Part shown: positions 43,918 through 52,051 of the stretch, one piece after another
Numbering within the stretch: the stretch's first letter is position 1
Layout: each line of letters starts with the position of its first letter
NCBI RefSeq assembly: GCF_003325355.1
Contig: NZ_CP030850.1
Span: 3,720,001-3,784,000, forward strand
Direction of reading: 5' to 3'
From: Runella rosea
GTDB taxonomy: Bacteria; Bacteroidota; Bacteroidia; Cytophagales; Spirosomataceae
Length of the DNA stretch: 64,000 nt
The notes under the pieces: generated by a model
The model's database searches: none
The model's input: the letters and a program-made list of their open reading frames with translations, nothing else
Told to the model about the DNA's origin: nothing
Position numbers and translations under genes: made by a program

Positions 43918-43991
43918 CTAAAAATTCATGCCAAAATAAGTTCCCTTCTGAAAGTGGGGAAAGTACATAAAGAACGGGGAAAAATTTCCCC
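43918..43991. promoter_or_regulatory. Control region of the GH13 operon: element with promoter-like 16-mer
   Basis: Element GGGGAAAAATTTCCCC at 43976-43991, a 7-bp inverted repeat around AA. Minus-strand 16-mer TGGCATGAATTTTTAG at 43918-43933, 47 bp before the start at 43870 and 42 bp from the element. A further GTGGGGAAAG lies at 43954-43963. No divergent gene is present, so only one 16-mer is seen. Confidence 0.6.
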
Positions 43992-43998
43992 ACTCTCA

Positions 43999-45192
43999 CT
44001 AAACGGTCGATTTCCCAGCGCGTTTTTTCTTAAAAAGTGACTTTACTTCGTTGGTTGTATCATTAATAGTATCCACAACTTCGCGTTCGATTTGTTGCAC
44101 TTTCCTACTTTTTACGGCGCGTTCCTTCGAGATTTCTGGCTCTCCCATCAAATATCCATACGGTTTTAAATAATCCACTGCATCAAATATCACCTTAATG
44201 ATGGCCGTAAGTGGCAACGCCAAAGCCAGCCCAGCAATGCCCCATAGAGAACCGCCTAAAAACAAGCCAACGATGGCAATTAGAGGGTTTACACTTATCT
44301 TTGAACCCACAATATAGGGGGTAATGACGTTTCCTTCGAGCATTTGTACAAAAAAGAAAATACCCGCCACACCCAACGCATACATGGGCGAATCCTTGGT
44401 AACTAACGCCACGACAATGGGCAGAATAGAACCAATTAAAATACCTATGTAAGGGATAATCAGCAACATTGCCGCCAAAAAACCAAAGAATATTGCCGAA
44501 GGAATCCCCAATATCAACAACCCAACCGAATTGAGGGTACCTACGATAAGCGTCACAATAAATAGGCCTGATAAGTAGCTGTGGACCACTTCGTAGATTT
44601 TGTCCAACACTTCATGCACTTGCGTTTTTTTGGCAGAAACAAACACTTTACAAAAAAACTGGCGAAACATATCCCGATAATACAGCAGAAAAAATATGTA
44701 AACGGGCAAAATCGACAGATTGCCCAGCATAGAAGTAGTTGTAGTGACGGCAGTACCTACTAGCGCACCGCCTCCTTCGGCCATATTTTGATAGTACTTT
44801 TGAACTTCTTTCAACTGACGACTTGGTGGAATGTTGAACCTATCGTAAGCCCAAAGTTGCAGTTTGTTGAGAGAGGCATTTATTTTTTGAATCAATTGCG
44901 GAAGCATCGTCGTAAAATCCGTGACTTGATACACCAATAAAGTGGCAATACCCGCCGCAACCAATGAAAACGCCAAGATGGAAATCGTAATGGCCAGCAT
45001 CCTTGGAAAGCCCTTTCGTTCGAGCCAAGCCGTGAGTGGATACAGGGCAATCGAAATAATAACGGAGAATAAAAGTAGCGTTATGATCGAATCTAAAATA
45101 TACATCCAATAAACCAGTATCGTAATACTGATAAGTGCAAAGGCCAACCGGGCCACGTACGGCAACTGAAAATTTTGAGGAATTGGAGGCAT
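43999..45192 (-). CDS. AI-2E family (PerM-like) permease
   Basis: 397 residues with seven to eight hydrophobic segments and the C-terminal family region (GNVITPYIVGSKISVNPLIAIVGLFLGGSLWGIAGLALALPLTAIIKV in parts). Older annotation links the family to autoinducer-2 export, but most members are solute or ion transporters, some osmotically active. It is transcribed away from the proline-rich gene across a shared element, and the GH13 gene lies downstream on the same strand with its own promoter region. Confidence 0.88.
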   Translation of the reverse strand: MPPIPQNFQLPYVARLAFALISITILVYWMYILDSIITLLLFSVIISIALYPLTAWLERKGFPRMLAITISILAFSLVAAGIATLLVYQVTDFTTMLPQLIQKINASLNKLQLWAYDRFNIPPSRQLKEVQKYYQNMAEGGGALVGTAVTTTTSMLGNLSILPVYIFFLLYYRDMFRQFFCKVFVSAKKTQVHEVLDKIYEVVHSYLSGLFIVTLIVGTLNSVGLLILGIPSAIFFGFLAAMLLIIPYIGILIGSILPIVVALVTKDSPMYALGVAGIFFFVQMLEGNVITPYIVGSKISVNPLIAIVGLFLGGSLWGIAGLALALPLTAIIKVIFDAVDYLKPYGYLMGEPEISKERAVKSRKVQQIEREVVDTINDTTNEVKSLFKKKRAGKSTV

Positions 45193-45222
45193 AGCTATTC
45201 ACTGTTTTGATTACCCTCTCAA

Positions 45223-45298
45223 TAAAATTCCCATTCCAAAGCGAGAAAAAACGAATTTGAGGTAAATGTTCCCCAAAAAGACTGGCATGGGTTTTTGA
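45223..45298. promoter_or_regulatory. Divergent control region: shared element with two promoter-like 16-mers
   Basis: Element GAGGTAAATGTTCCCC at 45259-45274. Minus-strand 16-mer TGGAATGGGAATTTTA at 45223-45238, 30 bp before the permease start; plus-strand 16-mer TGGCATGGGTTTTTGA at 45283-45298, 41 bp before the proline-rich gene. Element-to-16-mer distances are 20 and 8 bp. Confidence 0.6.
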
Positions 45299-45339
45299 TT
45301 TTTCTACACATTCATATCACTAAAATAAACACGAAAATC

Positions 45340-45594
45340 ATGCAAACACCAGCTCCAGGGCAAGAGCCCACACCGCCACCTGCACCTCCGCACCCGTCGC
45401 CAGAGATTAAGCCACATCCAGCCCAACCAGAAATACACCAGCCGGAGGTACCTATTCCCTCGGTTTTGCCAGAAATAGACCCAGACAAACAAACAAATCC
45501 AAATCCGCAAAAACACGAGATAAACGGGCAAGAAGAAATCCTAAACAAGCCCGACGAAGTGGTAAACGGGCAAAAAGAAGTTTTTGAGAAATAA
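45340..45594 (+). CDS. Small proline-rich acidic protein
   Basis: 84 residues from the ATG at 45340 (the frame is open from 45295, inside the promoter-like region). About one third Pro in the first 50 residues (TPAPGQEPTPPPAPPHPSP), with Glu, His and Gln; the C-terminus repeats NGQ(E/K)E motifs (EINGQEEIL, EVVNGQKEVF). No signal peptide or domain. Intrinsically disordered; function unknown. It has its own promoter-like 16-mer and terminator, so it is a single-gene unit of the putative regulon. Confidence 0.7.
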   Translation: MQTPAPGQEPTPPPAPPHPSPEIKPHPAQPEIHQPEVPIPSVLPEIDPDKQTNPNPQKHEINGQEEILNKPDEVVNGQKEVFEK

Positions 45595-45614
45595 CCTTTT
45601 CAGGGAGATAGTAT

Positions 45615-45674
45615 AAAAGAAGGGTTAAAGGGCCGAAGCAGCTTCTTGCTTTCATCCCCTTTAACCCTTCTTTT
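45615..45674. terminator. Bidirectional intrinsic terminator
   Basis: Perfect 18-bp stem (45615-45632 with 45657-45674) starting with AAAA and ending with TTTT, with a second small hairpin in the 24-nt loop. It lies between the convergent stops at 45594 (+) and 45705 (-). Confidence 0.92.
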
Positions 45675-45704
45675 GTTTAAGCCGTCAGGCATTAACTATG
45701 TCAT

Positions 45705-46364
45705 CTAAAAAGCAAATCCAATGGTGGCTTGCAAGAGATTGAGTTTGCGCTCAAATTGCGCCTGTGCCTGCGGATTATCCAATTTAAGCTTAACGACATC
45801 CGTTAAATTTCCCTCGTAGCGCAGGTCAAAATTCAACTTACCAACGTCAATTCCAATCCCTGCCTGATACCCCAATGATGCACGACGGAAAGCGTCATCA
45901 AATGTATCCTCGTTGGTATAATCATTAAAAGCATCTTCTAAATTTCCACTGTTGCCGATATTAAACGCCGCTACTGGGCCCGCATTGATACGCAAAAAAC
46001 GCGCGATTTTGACCCCAAACATCAACGGAAAATCTATGTTGGACATTTTAAAACTCTTGGTAGTGGTAGCAGAGCCATCGTACAGGCTAAATTGTCCTCC
46101 TTTTTGAGAAAACATAATTTCGGGTTGTACATAAAAAGTACGGCCAATCCGCATAAAAATCCCGCCCGTAGCTCCCCATACGCGGTTACTTTTATCACTC
46201 AATTGCCAAGTGCTGGCGTTATTTCCAAGTGATAAATCATTACCTCTCACTTGCGAAAGATTCGCCCCTGCCCGAAGGCCCAAACTGAAAAATTTTGTTC
46301 CATCCTGCGCCCAAGATACCCCCTGTACCAAGAGTAATGCCAGCAGTAATACATTCGTTTTCAT
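45705..46364 (-). CDS. PorT-like outer membrane beta-barrel protein
   Basis: 219 residues from the ATG at 46364 with a signal peptide (MKTNVLLLALLLVQGVSWAQ); the frame open to 46448 would cross the promoter region. Strand pattern and turns as in PorT/OMP_b-brl_2 proteins: FSLGLRAGANLSQVRG, TFYVQPEIMFSQKGG, NIDFPLMFGVKI, LRINAGPVAAFNIG, LGYQAGIGIDVGKLNFDLRYEG, ending in F-A-F. It has an element and 16-mer upstream, matching the stress/envelope theme. Confidence 0.87.
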   Translation of the reverse strand: MKTNVLLLALLLVQGVSWAQDGTKFFSLGLRAGANLSQVRGNDLSLGNNASTWQLSDKSNRVWGATGGIFMRIGRTFYVQPEIMFSQKGGQFSLYDGSATTTKSFKMSNIDFPLMFGVKIARFLRINAGPVAAFNIGNSGNLEDAFNDYTNEDTFDDAFRRASLGYQAGIGIDVGKLNFDLRYEGNLTDVVKLKLDNPQAQAQFERKLNLLQATIGFAF

Positions 46365-46393
46365 GATTTTTACTATTTTGTTTCCATTCAACG

Positions 46394-46446
46394 TAAAAAA
46401 CGCATTCCAACGCGTATAAGACATTAAACTGGGGAATTCTCTCCTC
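46394..46446. promoter_or_regulatory. Control region of the beta-barrel gene: element with promoter-like 16-mer
   Basis: Element GGGGAATTCTCTCCTC at 46431-46446; minus-strand 16-mer TGGAATGCGTTTTTTA at 46394-46409, 29 bp before the start at 46364 and 21 bp from the element. The spacing equals that at 38920-38957. Confidence 0.55.
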
Positions 46447-46465
46447 AAAAAAGCGCATAAAAAAA

Positions 46466-46501
46466 CGCAGCCGGCTCTTTAAAATAAAAGAACCGACTGC
46501 G
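46466..46501 (-). terminator. Intrinsic terminator of the ThuA gene
   Basis: 15-bp stem with two mismatches (46466-46480 with 46487-46501), loop AAAATA; on the minus strand seven T follow (A-run 46459-46465). It lies 31 bp past the stop at 46533. Confidence 0.85.
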
Positions 46502-46532
46502 CGTGATTGTACTAAATTACCAACGTAACCCC

Positions 46533-47291
46533 TTACATCGGTTTCTTTGCGGATTTACGACCCATCGCATACTCTATTCCCCCCAGCAAATGTTGCACAA
46601 ATAAGGGTTCAACATACGACTCATCTGTATGGCCTCCTCCTGTATAGAAAGAACGGCCTCCATCAAACTCACGGTACCATATAAACGGGTGGTTTACGCC
46701 ATTGGCCCCTCCCTGGTACGTACTTTCATCGAGCGTAGCTAAGACTTTGATACCTAATATTATCTTTTTATAACTGTAAAGTTCGTCAAAACGCTTCCAA
46801 CGGTCGGGTAGCATCACGGTAGAAGGGTGCGTATGGTCGTGAACTACCACATCCACATTTTGCTGCTTGGGGTGGCTCAAGAAATAAGCACCCACCAATT
46901 GATTATACCAAGGCCAGTCATATTCGGTATCGGCCGCCGCGTGGATACCCACAAAACCGCCGCCACCGCGAATGTATTGCTCAAAAGCCGCCTGTTGCGT
47001 GTCGTCCAAGATATTACCCGTTGTGCTCAAAAACACAACTGCTTTGTATTTTTTTAGATTTTCAAGCGTAAAAACAGAGGCATCTTCGGTGGTATCTACC
47101 GCAAATTTGTTCTGCTGGCCCATTAGCACTAAGGCTTCTCTTCCCTTCGGAATGGAGGCATGACGGTAGCCTTTTGTTTTGGAAAAAACCAAAATCGCAT
47201 CCTTTGTAGCCGCTGACTTCTTCTTTTTTTGCCCAAAAGAACTGATTGAAAGCGCAAAAAGTAACGCGCAGAGATAAAACGTATTTCTCAT
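46533..47291 (-). CDS. Secreted ThuA domain protein
   Basis: 252 residues with a signal peptide (ALLFALSISSFGQ). ThuA fold (class-I glutamine-amidotransferase-like): AILVFSKTKGYRHASI, KYKAVVFLSTTGNIL, GGGGFVGIHAAADTEYDWPWY, HPFIWYREFDGGRSFYTGGGHTDESY. Such proteins act in sugar use, often next to or fused with PVC-type dehydrogenases, as in the gene at 1-3453, about 43 kb away. A single unit with terminator at 46466-46501. Confidence 0.9.
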   Translation of the reverse strand: MRNTFYLCALLFALSISSFGQKKKKSAATKDAILVFSKTKGYRHASIPKGREALVLMGQQNKFAVDTTEDASVFTLENLKKYKAVVFLSTTGNILDDTQQAAFEQYIRGGGGFVGIHAAADTEYDWPWYNQLVGAYFLSHPKQQNVDVVVHDHTHPSTVMLPDRWKRFDELYSYKKIILGIKVLATLDESTYQGGANGVNHPFIWYREFDGGRSFYTGGGHTDESYVEPLFVQHLLGGIEYAMGRKSAKKPM

Positions 47292-47396
47292 AATTGTCCA
47301 GTATTTTCAGATAAAAGAAAAGCCCTCTACAAAACTACTATTTGACTTTTAAAGAAAAAGGGCGGAGATAAACGGTTCTATGATTCGGCCTCTCCC

Positions 47397-47840
47397 CTAC
47401 GGTTTTTCGTATTTTTTGGGCGCATACAAAAACCCAAAGGCTTCGGCACCGTCGCGCTCATGCACTTTATGGTGCACATAATGCGCCCGAATGATGCGAT
47501 TTAGATACCGATTTTTGGTTTTAAACTTGATTTTAACCCGACGATGCACAATCACGTCATGGAAAATAAAGTAAGAAATACCATAAAGCGTAATACCAAA
47601 GCCCACGTACATCAACCAACGCAGGGATTCTATTTCAGAACCAACCACAATCAGGGCCGTGGCTGCAACTCCAAAAATAATCCCAAACAAGTCGTTGGTT
47701 TCCCACCATCCTTTGTGATGCACATGGTGCGATTCGTGCCAATTCCACATCAGGCCGTGCATGATGTACTTGTGCGCAAACCACGCAAAGCCCTCCATAA
47801 AAACAAACGTTCCGAGAACAAGAAGAATATTTAGAAACAT
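47397..47840 (-). CDS. crtZ: Beta-carotene hydroxylase
   Basis: 147 residues, four hydrophobic segments, and the full histidine signature of the membrane di-iron hydroxylase family: HKYIMHG, HESHHVHH, HDVIVHRR and HYVHHK. It hydroxylates beta-rings to make zeaxanthin-type xanthophylls. No other carotenoid gene (crtB, crtI, crtY) is in the window, so it is an isolated copy. Confidence 0.85.
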   Translation of the reverse strand: MFLNILLVLGTFVFMEGFAWFAHKYIMHGLMWNWHESHHVHHKGWWETNDLFGIIFGVAATALIVVGSEIESLRWLMYVGFGITLYGISYFIFHDVIVHRRVKIKFKTKNRYLNRIIRAHYVHHKVHERDGAEAFGFLYAPKKYEKP

Positions 47841-47996
47841 AACGACTAGTAGTATACTGATAAACAGTGGTTTACAAACAACTCTTCAACGGCCTTTACC
47901 TACGGCCAATTACTTGTTTGACATTCTTTGTTGATAAAACCATTTTTTGGCTTCCTTTGTTAGTGAACAAAACCAAAACATTGCAAAATTAGCTTT

Positions 47997-49715
47997 ATGT
48001 CAGCAATAACCATCCCTCAACGTCCCGCACGTACTTTTTTGGGCGAAGAATTTGAATTAACAACGTGGGAGCAACTGCAACCGTTTTACGAAAATCTTAA
48101 AAAACGCGCAATTCATTCTGTAAATGACCTGCGCCAGTGGTTTCTGGACAAAAGCGAATTGGAATCTTACCTTTCCGAAAACTTTGCGTGGCGTTATATC
48201 CGCATGACCTGCGACACGGGCAGCGAACAGTATCAGAAGGAATTCAACGATTTTGTGGAAAACTTCCAGCCCCACCTTTCCGCTTACGGAAACGAGTTGG
48301 ACAAAAAAGCGCTGGAAAACCCGTATTGGGGCGAATTGAAAGACAGCGGCTTTGACATTACGTTACGAAGTATGAAAAAAGCCATCGAGATATTTCGCGA
48401 AGAAAACATCCCGATCCAAACCCAAATCCAGACCGAACAGGCCAAATACGGGGCCATCGTCGGGGCCATGACCGTCAACATCGACGGCGAGGAAGTAACC
48501 CTTCAAAAAGCCTCCGATTACCTCCAATCCACCGACCGCGCCCTGCGCGAAATGGTCTGGAACAAACTTCAGGTGCGTCGATTTGAGAGCAAAGACCAAT
48601 TGGATGAGCTACTAAATACACTACGCGATTTACGCCATCAATTGGCCGTCAATGCAGGTTTTGCCAATTTCCGCGACTATATGTTCGCTGCATTGGGCCG
48701 CTTTGATTATACGCCTCAAGACTGCTTCAACTTCCACGAATCAGTGGCCGAGGCTGTGGTACCCATGCTCAACGACATGGCCGCCGAGCGCAAAGAAGCC
48801 CTCCAACTCGACAGCCTTCGTCCGTGGGATTTTAAGGTAGACCCACAAAACCGCCCACCGCTCAAGCCTTTTAGCACGGGGGAAGAATTATTGGAAAAAA
48901 CCATCACCTGTTTTACCCTTCTTGACCCCGAGTTGGGCGATTACCTGCGCGTAATGAAAGCCATGGGCCATCTCGACCTCGAATCGCGCAAGGGCAAAGC
49001 GCCGGGTGGCTATAACTATCCGCTGGAAGAAATCGGTGTGCCGTTTATCTTCATGAACGCCACCTCCAACCTCCGCGATTTGGTCACGCTGCTGCATGAA
49101 GGCGGCCACGCCGTCCACAATTTCGTCACGCGTGATTTGCTGCTCAACTCCTTCAAAAACCCACCCGCCGAAGTGGCCGAGCTGGCTTCGATGAGCATGG
49201 AATTGTTGACGATGGATTATTGGAACGTGTTTTTTGACAACGAAGAAGACCTGCGCCGGGCCAAGATCCAGCATTTGGAATCCATCATTGAAACGCTGCC
49301 GTGGGTCGCTACGATCGATAAATTTCAGCATTGGCTTTACGAAAACCCTGCACACAGTATCGAAGAGCGCCAAACGATGTGGCTTCAAATCTACGAGCAG
49401 TTCAGTGATTCCATCACCGATTGGAGCAGTTTTGAGGAGTTCAAAAAATACATTTGGCAGAAGCAGCTGCACATTTACGAAGTACCGTTTTATTACATCG
49501 AATACGGCATGGCGCAGCTGGGGGCCATCGGTGTATGGCGGAATTATAAGCAAAACCCGCAAAAAGGACTGCAAGGCTACCTCAACGCCCTCAAACTCGG
49601 CTACACGGCCCCTATCAGCGCCATCTACGCCGCCGCCGATATTCCGTTCGATTTCTCAAAAGAATACATTACGGAGTTGATGAATTTTGTAAAGGGAGAA
49701 TTGGAAGGGTTGTAG
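47997..49715 (+). CDS. M3 family oligoendopeptidase (PepF-like)
   Basis: 572 residues, normal for the family. Zn-binding HEGGH at 367-371 in TLLHEGGHAVHNF and a downstream Glu in ELASMSMELLTMDYW. N-terminal helices (about 30-200) form the substrate channel. No signal peptide; cytoplasmic peptide turnover is likely. It stands alone, followed by a hairpin at 49732-49766. Confidence 0.92.
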   Translation: MSAITIPQRPARTFLGEEFELTTWEQLQPFYENLKKRAIHSVNDLRQWFLDKSELESYLSENFAWRYIRMTCDTGSEQYQKEFNDFVENFQPHLSAYGNELDKKALENPYWGELKDSGFDITLRSMKKAIEIFREENIPIQTQIQTEQAKYGAIVGAMTVNIDGEEVTLQKASDYLQSTDRALREMVWNKLQVRRFESKDQLDELLNTLRDLRHQLAVNAGFANFRDYMFAALGRFDYTPQDCFNFHESVAEAVVPMLNDMAAERKEALQLDSLRPWDFKVDPQNRPPLKPFSTGEELLEKTITCFTLLDPELGDYLRVMKAMGHLDLESRKGKAPGGYNYPLEEIGVPFIFMNATSNLRDLVTLLHEGGHAVHNFVTRDLLLNSFKNPPAEVAELASMSMELLTMDYWNVFFDNEEDLRRAKIQHLESIIETLPWVATIDKFQHWLYENPAHSIEERQTMWLQIYEQFSDSITDWSSFEEFKKYIWQKQLHIYEVPFYYIEYGMAQLGAIGVWRNYKQNPQKGLQGYLNALKLGYTAPISAIYAAADIPFDFSKEYITELMNFVKGELEGL

Positions 49716-49731
49716 GGGTAAGAGTTCTTAT

Positions 49732-49766
49732 GCCTGTGAGAAAGTTCTAAGAAAATTCTCACAGGC
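49732..49766. terminator. Hairpin downstream of M3 peptidase
   Basis: 11-bp stem GCCTGTGAGAA (49732-49742) with TTCTCACAGGC (49756-49766), loop 13. Between convergent stops at 49715 (+) and 49785 (-). No T-run on +; weak terminator for either side. Confidence 0.6.
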
Positions 49767-49784
49767 TATACCTGAACTGCCTTC

Positions 49785-50207
49785 TCAGGCATTACGTAAA
49801 AAAACGTCAAACATTTCTACTTTACGAAACCCTTTTTTGCGCAATCCTGCATAAAGCGGAGCATCACGGGTAAGCAATGGAATATCAAGCTGTAAAGCTA
49901 AAGCCACATAAGAAATATCTTTGATATCAATATCATGGACAAGTTGAAACGCTTTGTTATTTGCATCATTATCAATTAAATAACCGGGCATAAAATGTAC
50001 ATGAGTAAACACAAAATACGAAAATCGCTGAAAGCTGTCTGTTTCTAACCTTGACTTTTGCCTAATGATACGTTGGTATTTCTCAATTTCAATAAAAGCA
50101 AAATCACTGCTGAAAAAAGTATAGTCTGAAAGCAGTGTTTTATAGATAGCTTTTCCACTGATCAACATAGACATCAATACATTGGCGTCAACGACTGCAT
50201 CTCTCAT
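49785..50207 (-). CDS. PIN domain toxin (VapC-like)
   Basis: 140 residues. PIN fold with the conserved acids in VVDANVLMSML, a Glu in AFIEIEKYQ and Asp in DIKDISYVALALQLDIPLLTRDAPLY. Such proteins are Mg-dependent ribonucleases held in check by an antitoxin. The start overlaps the stop of the 76-residue gene by 4 bp (ATGA at 50204-50207), the standard antitoxin-toxin arrangement. Confidence 0.85.
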   Translation of the reverse strand: MRDAVVDANVLMSMLISGKAIYKTLLSDYTFFSSDFAFIEIEKYQRIIRQKSRLETDSFQRFSYFVFTHVHFMPGYLIDNDANNKAFQLVHDIDIKDISYVALALQLDIPLLTRDAPLYAGLRKKGFRKVEMFDVFLRNA

Positions 50208-50434
50208 AACGCCAAATTCTCATAGTTATGTTTATAAGTTTCCCAAGCCAGCAACCTCGCGGTCTGCCACTGCGGGTCGTTAACAAGATCAATGGATGAA
50301 AGTTCATCAGCCGCTTCCTGCAACTCCAAACGCTTCTTGTATTGCATTAACCATTCCTGCAATAATTTTTCAATTTGCTCTTTTCCAAGACTCTCAATGA
50401 AAGCGTCATCGATCTTTAAGGTAACTTGTGTCAT
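50204..50434 (-). CDS. Putative antitoxin of the PIN toxin
   Basis: 76 residues, acidic, helical, starting MTQVTLKIDDAFIESLGKEQ, a short ribbon-helix-like start, followed by a helix (LLQEWLMQYKKRLELQEA). No named antitoxin family recognised. Overlap with the PIN gene and its order (antitoxin first) are the main evidence. Promoter should lie in 50435-50500. Confidence 0.7.
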   Translation of the reverse strand: MTQVTLKIDDAFIESLGKEQIEKLLQEWLMQYKKRLELQEAADELSSIDLVNDPQWQTARLLAWETYKHNYENLAL

Positions 50435-50576
50435 CTCATTTCCTTTTTTTCAAATGTAACATTTTTCTTTCAAATCCTGTTCCGGGCTTTTTAACGCGCC
50501 TATGCATGGGAAAGTTAGGAAACAAAGCCCTATTTTTGTACGCATTCGATTCTCCAACCATAAACCTTCAACACCT

Positions 50577-51941
50577 TTGAAAAAATCGATCTTCCTCCTC
50601 CTCTTCATCAGCACAACCGCTTTTTCTCAGACCCGCGAAGATTCCATCATGATTCGCAAAATCTACAACGAAGTACTCACCAACGGACAGGCCTACGAAT
50701 GGCTGCGGTATCTCTGTAAACAGGTCGGTCCGCGCCTCAGCGGCTCCGTCGGGGCACAAAAAGCCGTTACCTACACCAAAGAATTGATGCAAAAACAGGC
50801 CTTTGACCGCGTGTTTTTGCAGGATGTCAAAGTGCCGCATTGGGTGCGCGGGGCCAAAGAAGAAGCGTACATCAAAGTCGGTAAGCAAAAAATCAAAGTT
50901 CCTATTGCGGCCTTGGGGGGCTCGGTCGCTACCGCTCCCAAAGGCGTGGAGGCCGAAGTGATCGAAGTAAAAAGCTTTCAGCAATTGCGTGACTTGGGCA
51001 AAGACAAAGTAAAAGGCAAAATCGTCTTTTTCAACCGTCCCATGGATCCCACCAAGCTCAACACCTTTGAAGCCTACGGCGGGGCCGTAGAGCAACGTGC
51101 CAACGGGGCCACCGAAGCCGGCAACCTTGGGGCCGTGGGTGCCATTGTACGTTCGGTCACTACCTTACAGGACGACGTTCCGCACTCGGGCAGCATGCGC
51201 TATGCTACAGGTGTGCCACTCATTCCGACCGCAGCCATCAGCACCAACGCCGCCAATTTACTGAGTGAGAAGCTGAAAGAAAATCCGAGCCTCACGTTTT
51301 ATTTTCGTCAAAACTGCGAAACACTCCCCGATGCCGACTCACACAATGTAGTAGGCGAACTGAAAGGCCGTGAAAAACCCGAAGAAATCATCGTCGTAGG
51401 TGGGCATTTGGACTCATGGGATTTGGCTGAAGGGGCCCACGACGACGGCGCGGGTTGTGTCCAATCCATTGAAGTGTTACGTCTTCTGAAAGCCATCGGC
51501 TATACACCCAAGCGCACGATTCGGGCGGTGATGTTTATGAACGAAGAAAACGGCCTGCGCGGCGGGGTGAAATACGCCGACTTAGCCAAGCAAAACAACG
51601 AAAAACACATTGCCGCTGTAGAATCAGACAACGGAGGCTTTACTCCTCGCGGCTTCGGCATTGTGGGAAAAGCCGAACAAAAGGCCAAAATAGCTGAATG
51701 GAAAAGTCTGTTGGCTCCGTATGGTTTGCAAGAAATCGGGCCGGGCGGCGGCGGGGCCGACATTGGACCGCTGGCGCAGTCGGGCACGGTGCTTTTGGGA
51801 TACAAACCTGATACACAACGGTATTTTGATTATCATCACGCTGCCAACGACAATTTTGAGAATGTCAACAAACGCGAATTGGATCTTGGCACCGCCTCTA
51901 TGGCGGCGATTATTTATTTGCTGGACAAATACGGGATTTAA
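50577..51941 (+). CDS. Secreted M28 family metallopeptidase
   Basis: 454 residues from a TTG at 50577 that begins a signal peptide (KKSIFLLLFISTTAFSQ). An in-frame ATG at 50502 would add 25 polar residues; a TATTTTTG resembling the Bacteroidota -7 box lies at 50531-50538 and favours the TTG. PA-like insertion at about 130-250 and the M28 zinc site: GGHLDSWDLAEGAHDDGAG, MNEENGLRGG and the His in FDYHHAANDNFEN. Aminopeptidase or carboxypeptidase; substrate unknown. Confidence 0.88.
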   Translation: MKKSIFLLLFISTTAFSQTREDSIMIRKIYNEVLTNGQAYEWLRYLCKQVGPRLSGSVGAQKAVTYTKELMQKQAFDRVFLQDVKVPHWVRGAKEEAYIKVGKQKIKVPIAALGGSVATAPKGVEAEVIEVKSFQQLRDLGKDKVKGKIVFFNRPMDPTKLNTFEAYGGAVEQRANGATEAGNLGAVGAIVRSVTTLQDDVPHSGSMRYATGVPLIPTAAISTNAANLLSEKLKENPSLTFYFRQNCETLPDADSHNVVGELKGREKPEEIIVVGGHLDSWDLAEGAHDDGAGCVQSIEVLRLLKAIGYTPKRTIRAVMFMNEENGLRGGVKYADLAKQNNEKHIAAVESDNGGFTPRGFGIVGKAEQKAKIAEWKSLLAPYGLQEIGPGGGGADIGPLAQSGTVLLGYKPDTQRYFDYHHAANDNFENVNKRELDLGTASMAAIIYLLDKYGI

Positions 51942-51970
51942 AAATGCCGAGGGAACTTCCAAAAGCTTTG

Positions 51971-52045
51971 CGGATTTGAGAATCCGAAAGCACCAAAAAG
52001 CACGAACGATGCAGACTTGGAAAGTCTTGGAGACTTTCCAAGTCT
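51971..52045. repeat. REP-like hairpins between convergent genes
   Basis: CGGATTTGAGAATCCG at 51971-51986 is the exact reverse complement of 20819-20834. It is followed by a 14-bp stem (52013-52026 with 52032-52045, loop TTGGA). Located between the stops at 51941 (+) and 52052 (-); the second hairpin could also end transcripts. Confidence 0.6.
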
Positions 52046-52051
52046 AATGCT

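Noticed and set aside
48888-49574. A 228-codon minus-strand frame across the M3 peptidase gene
   Set aside because: Antisense to the HEGGH region of a well-supported gene; codon bias of the real gene explains it.
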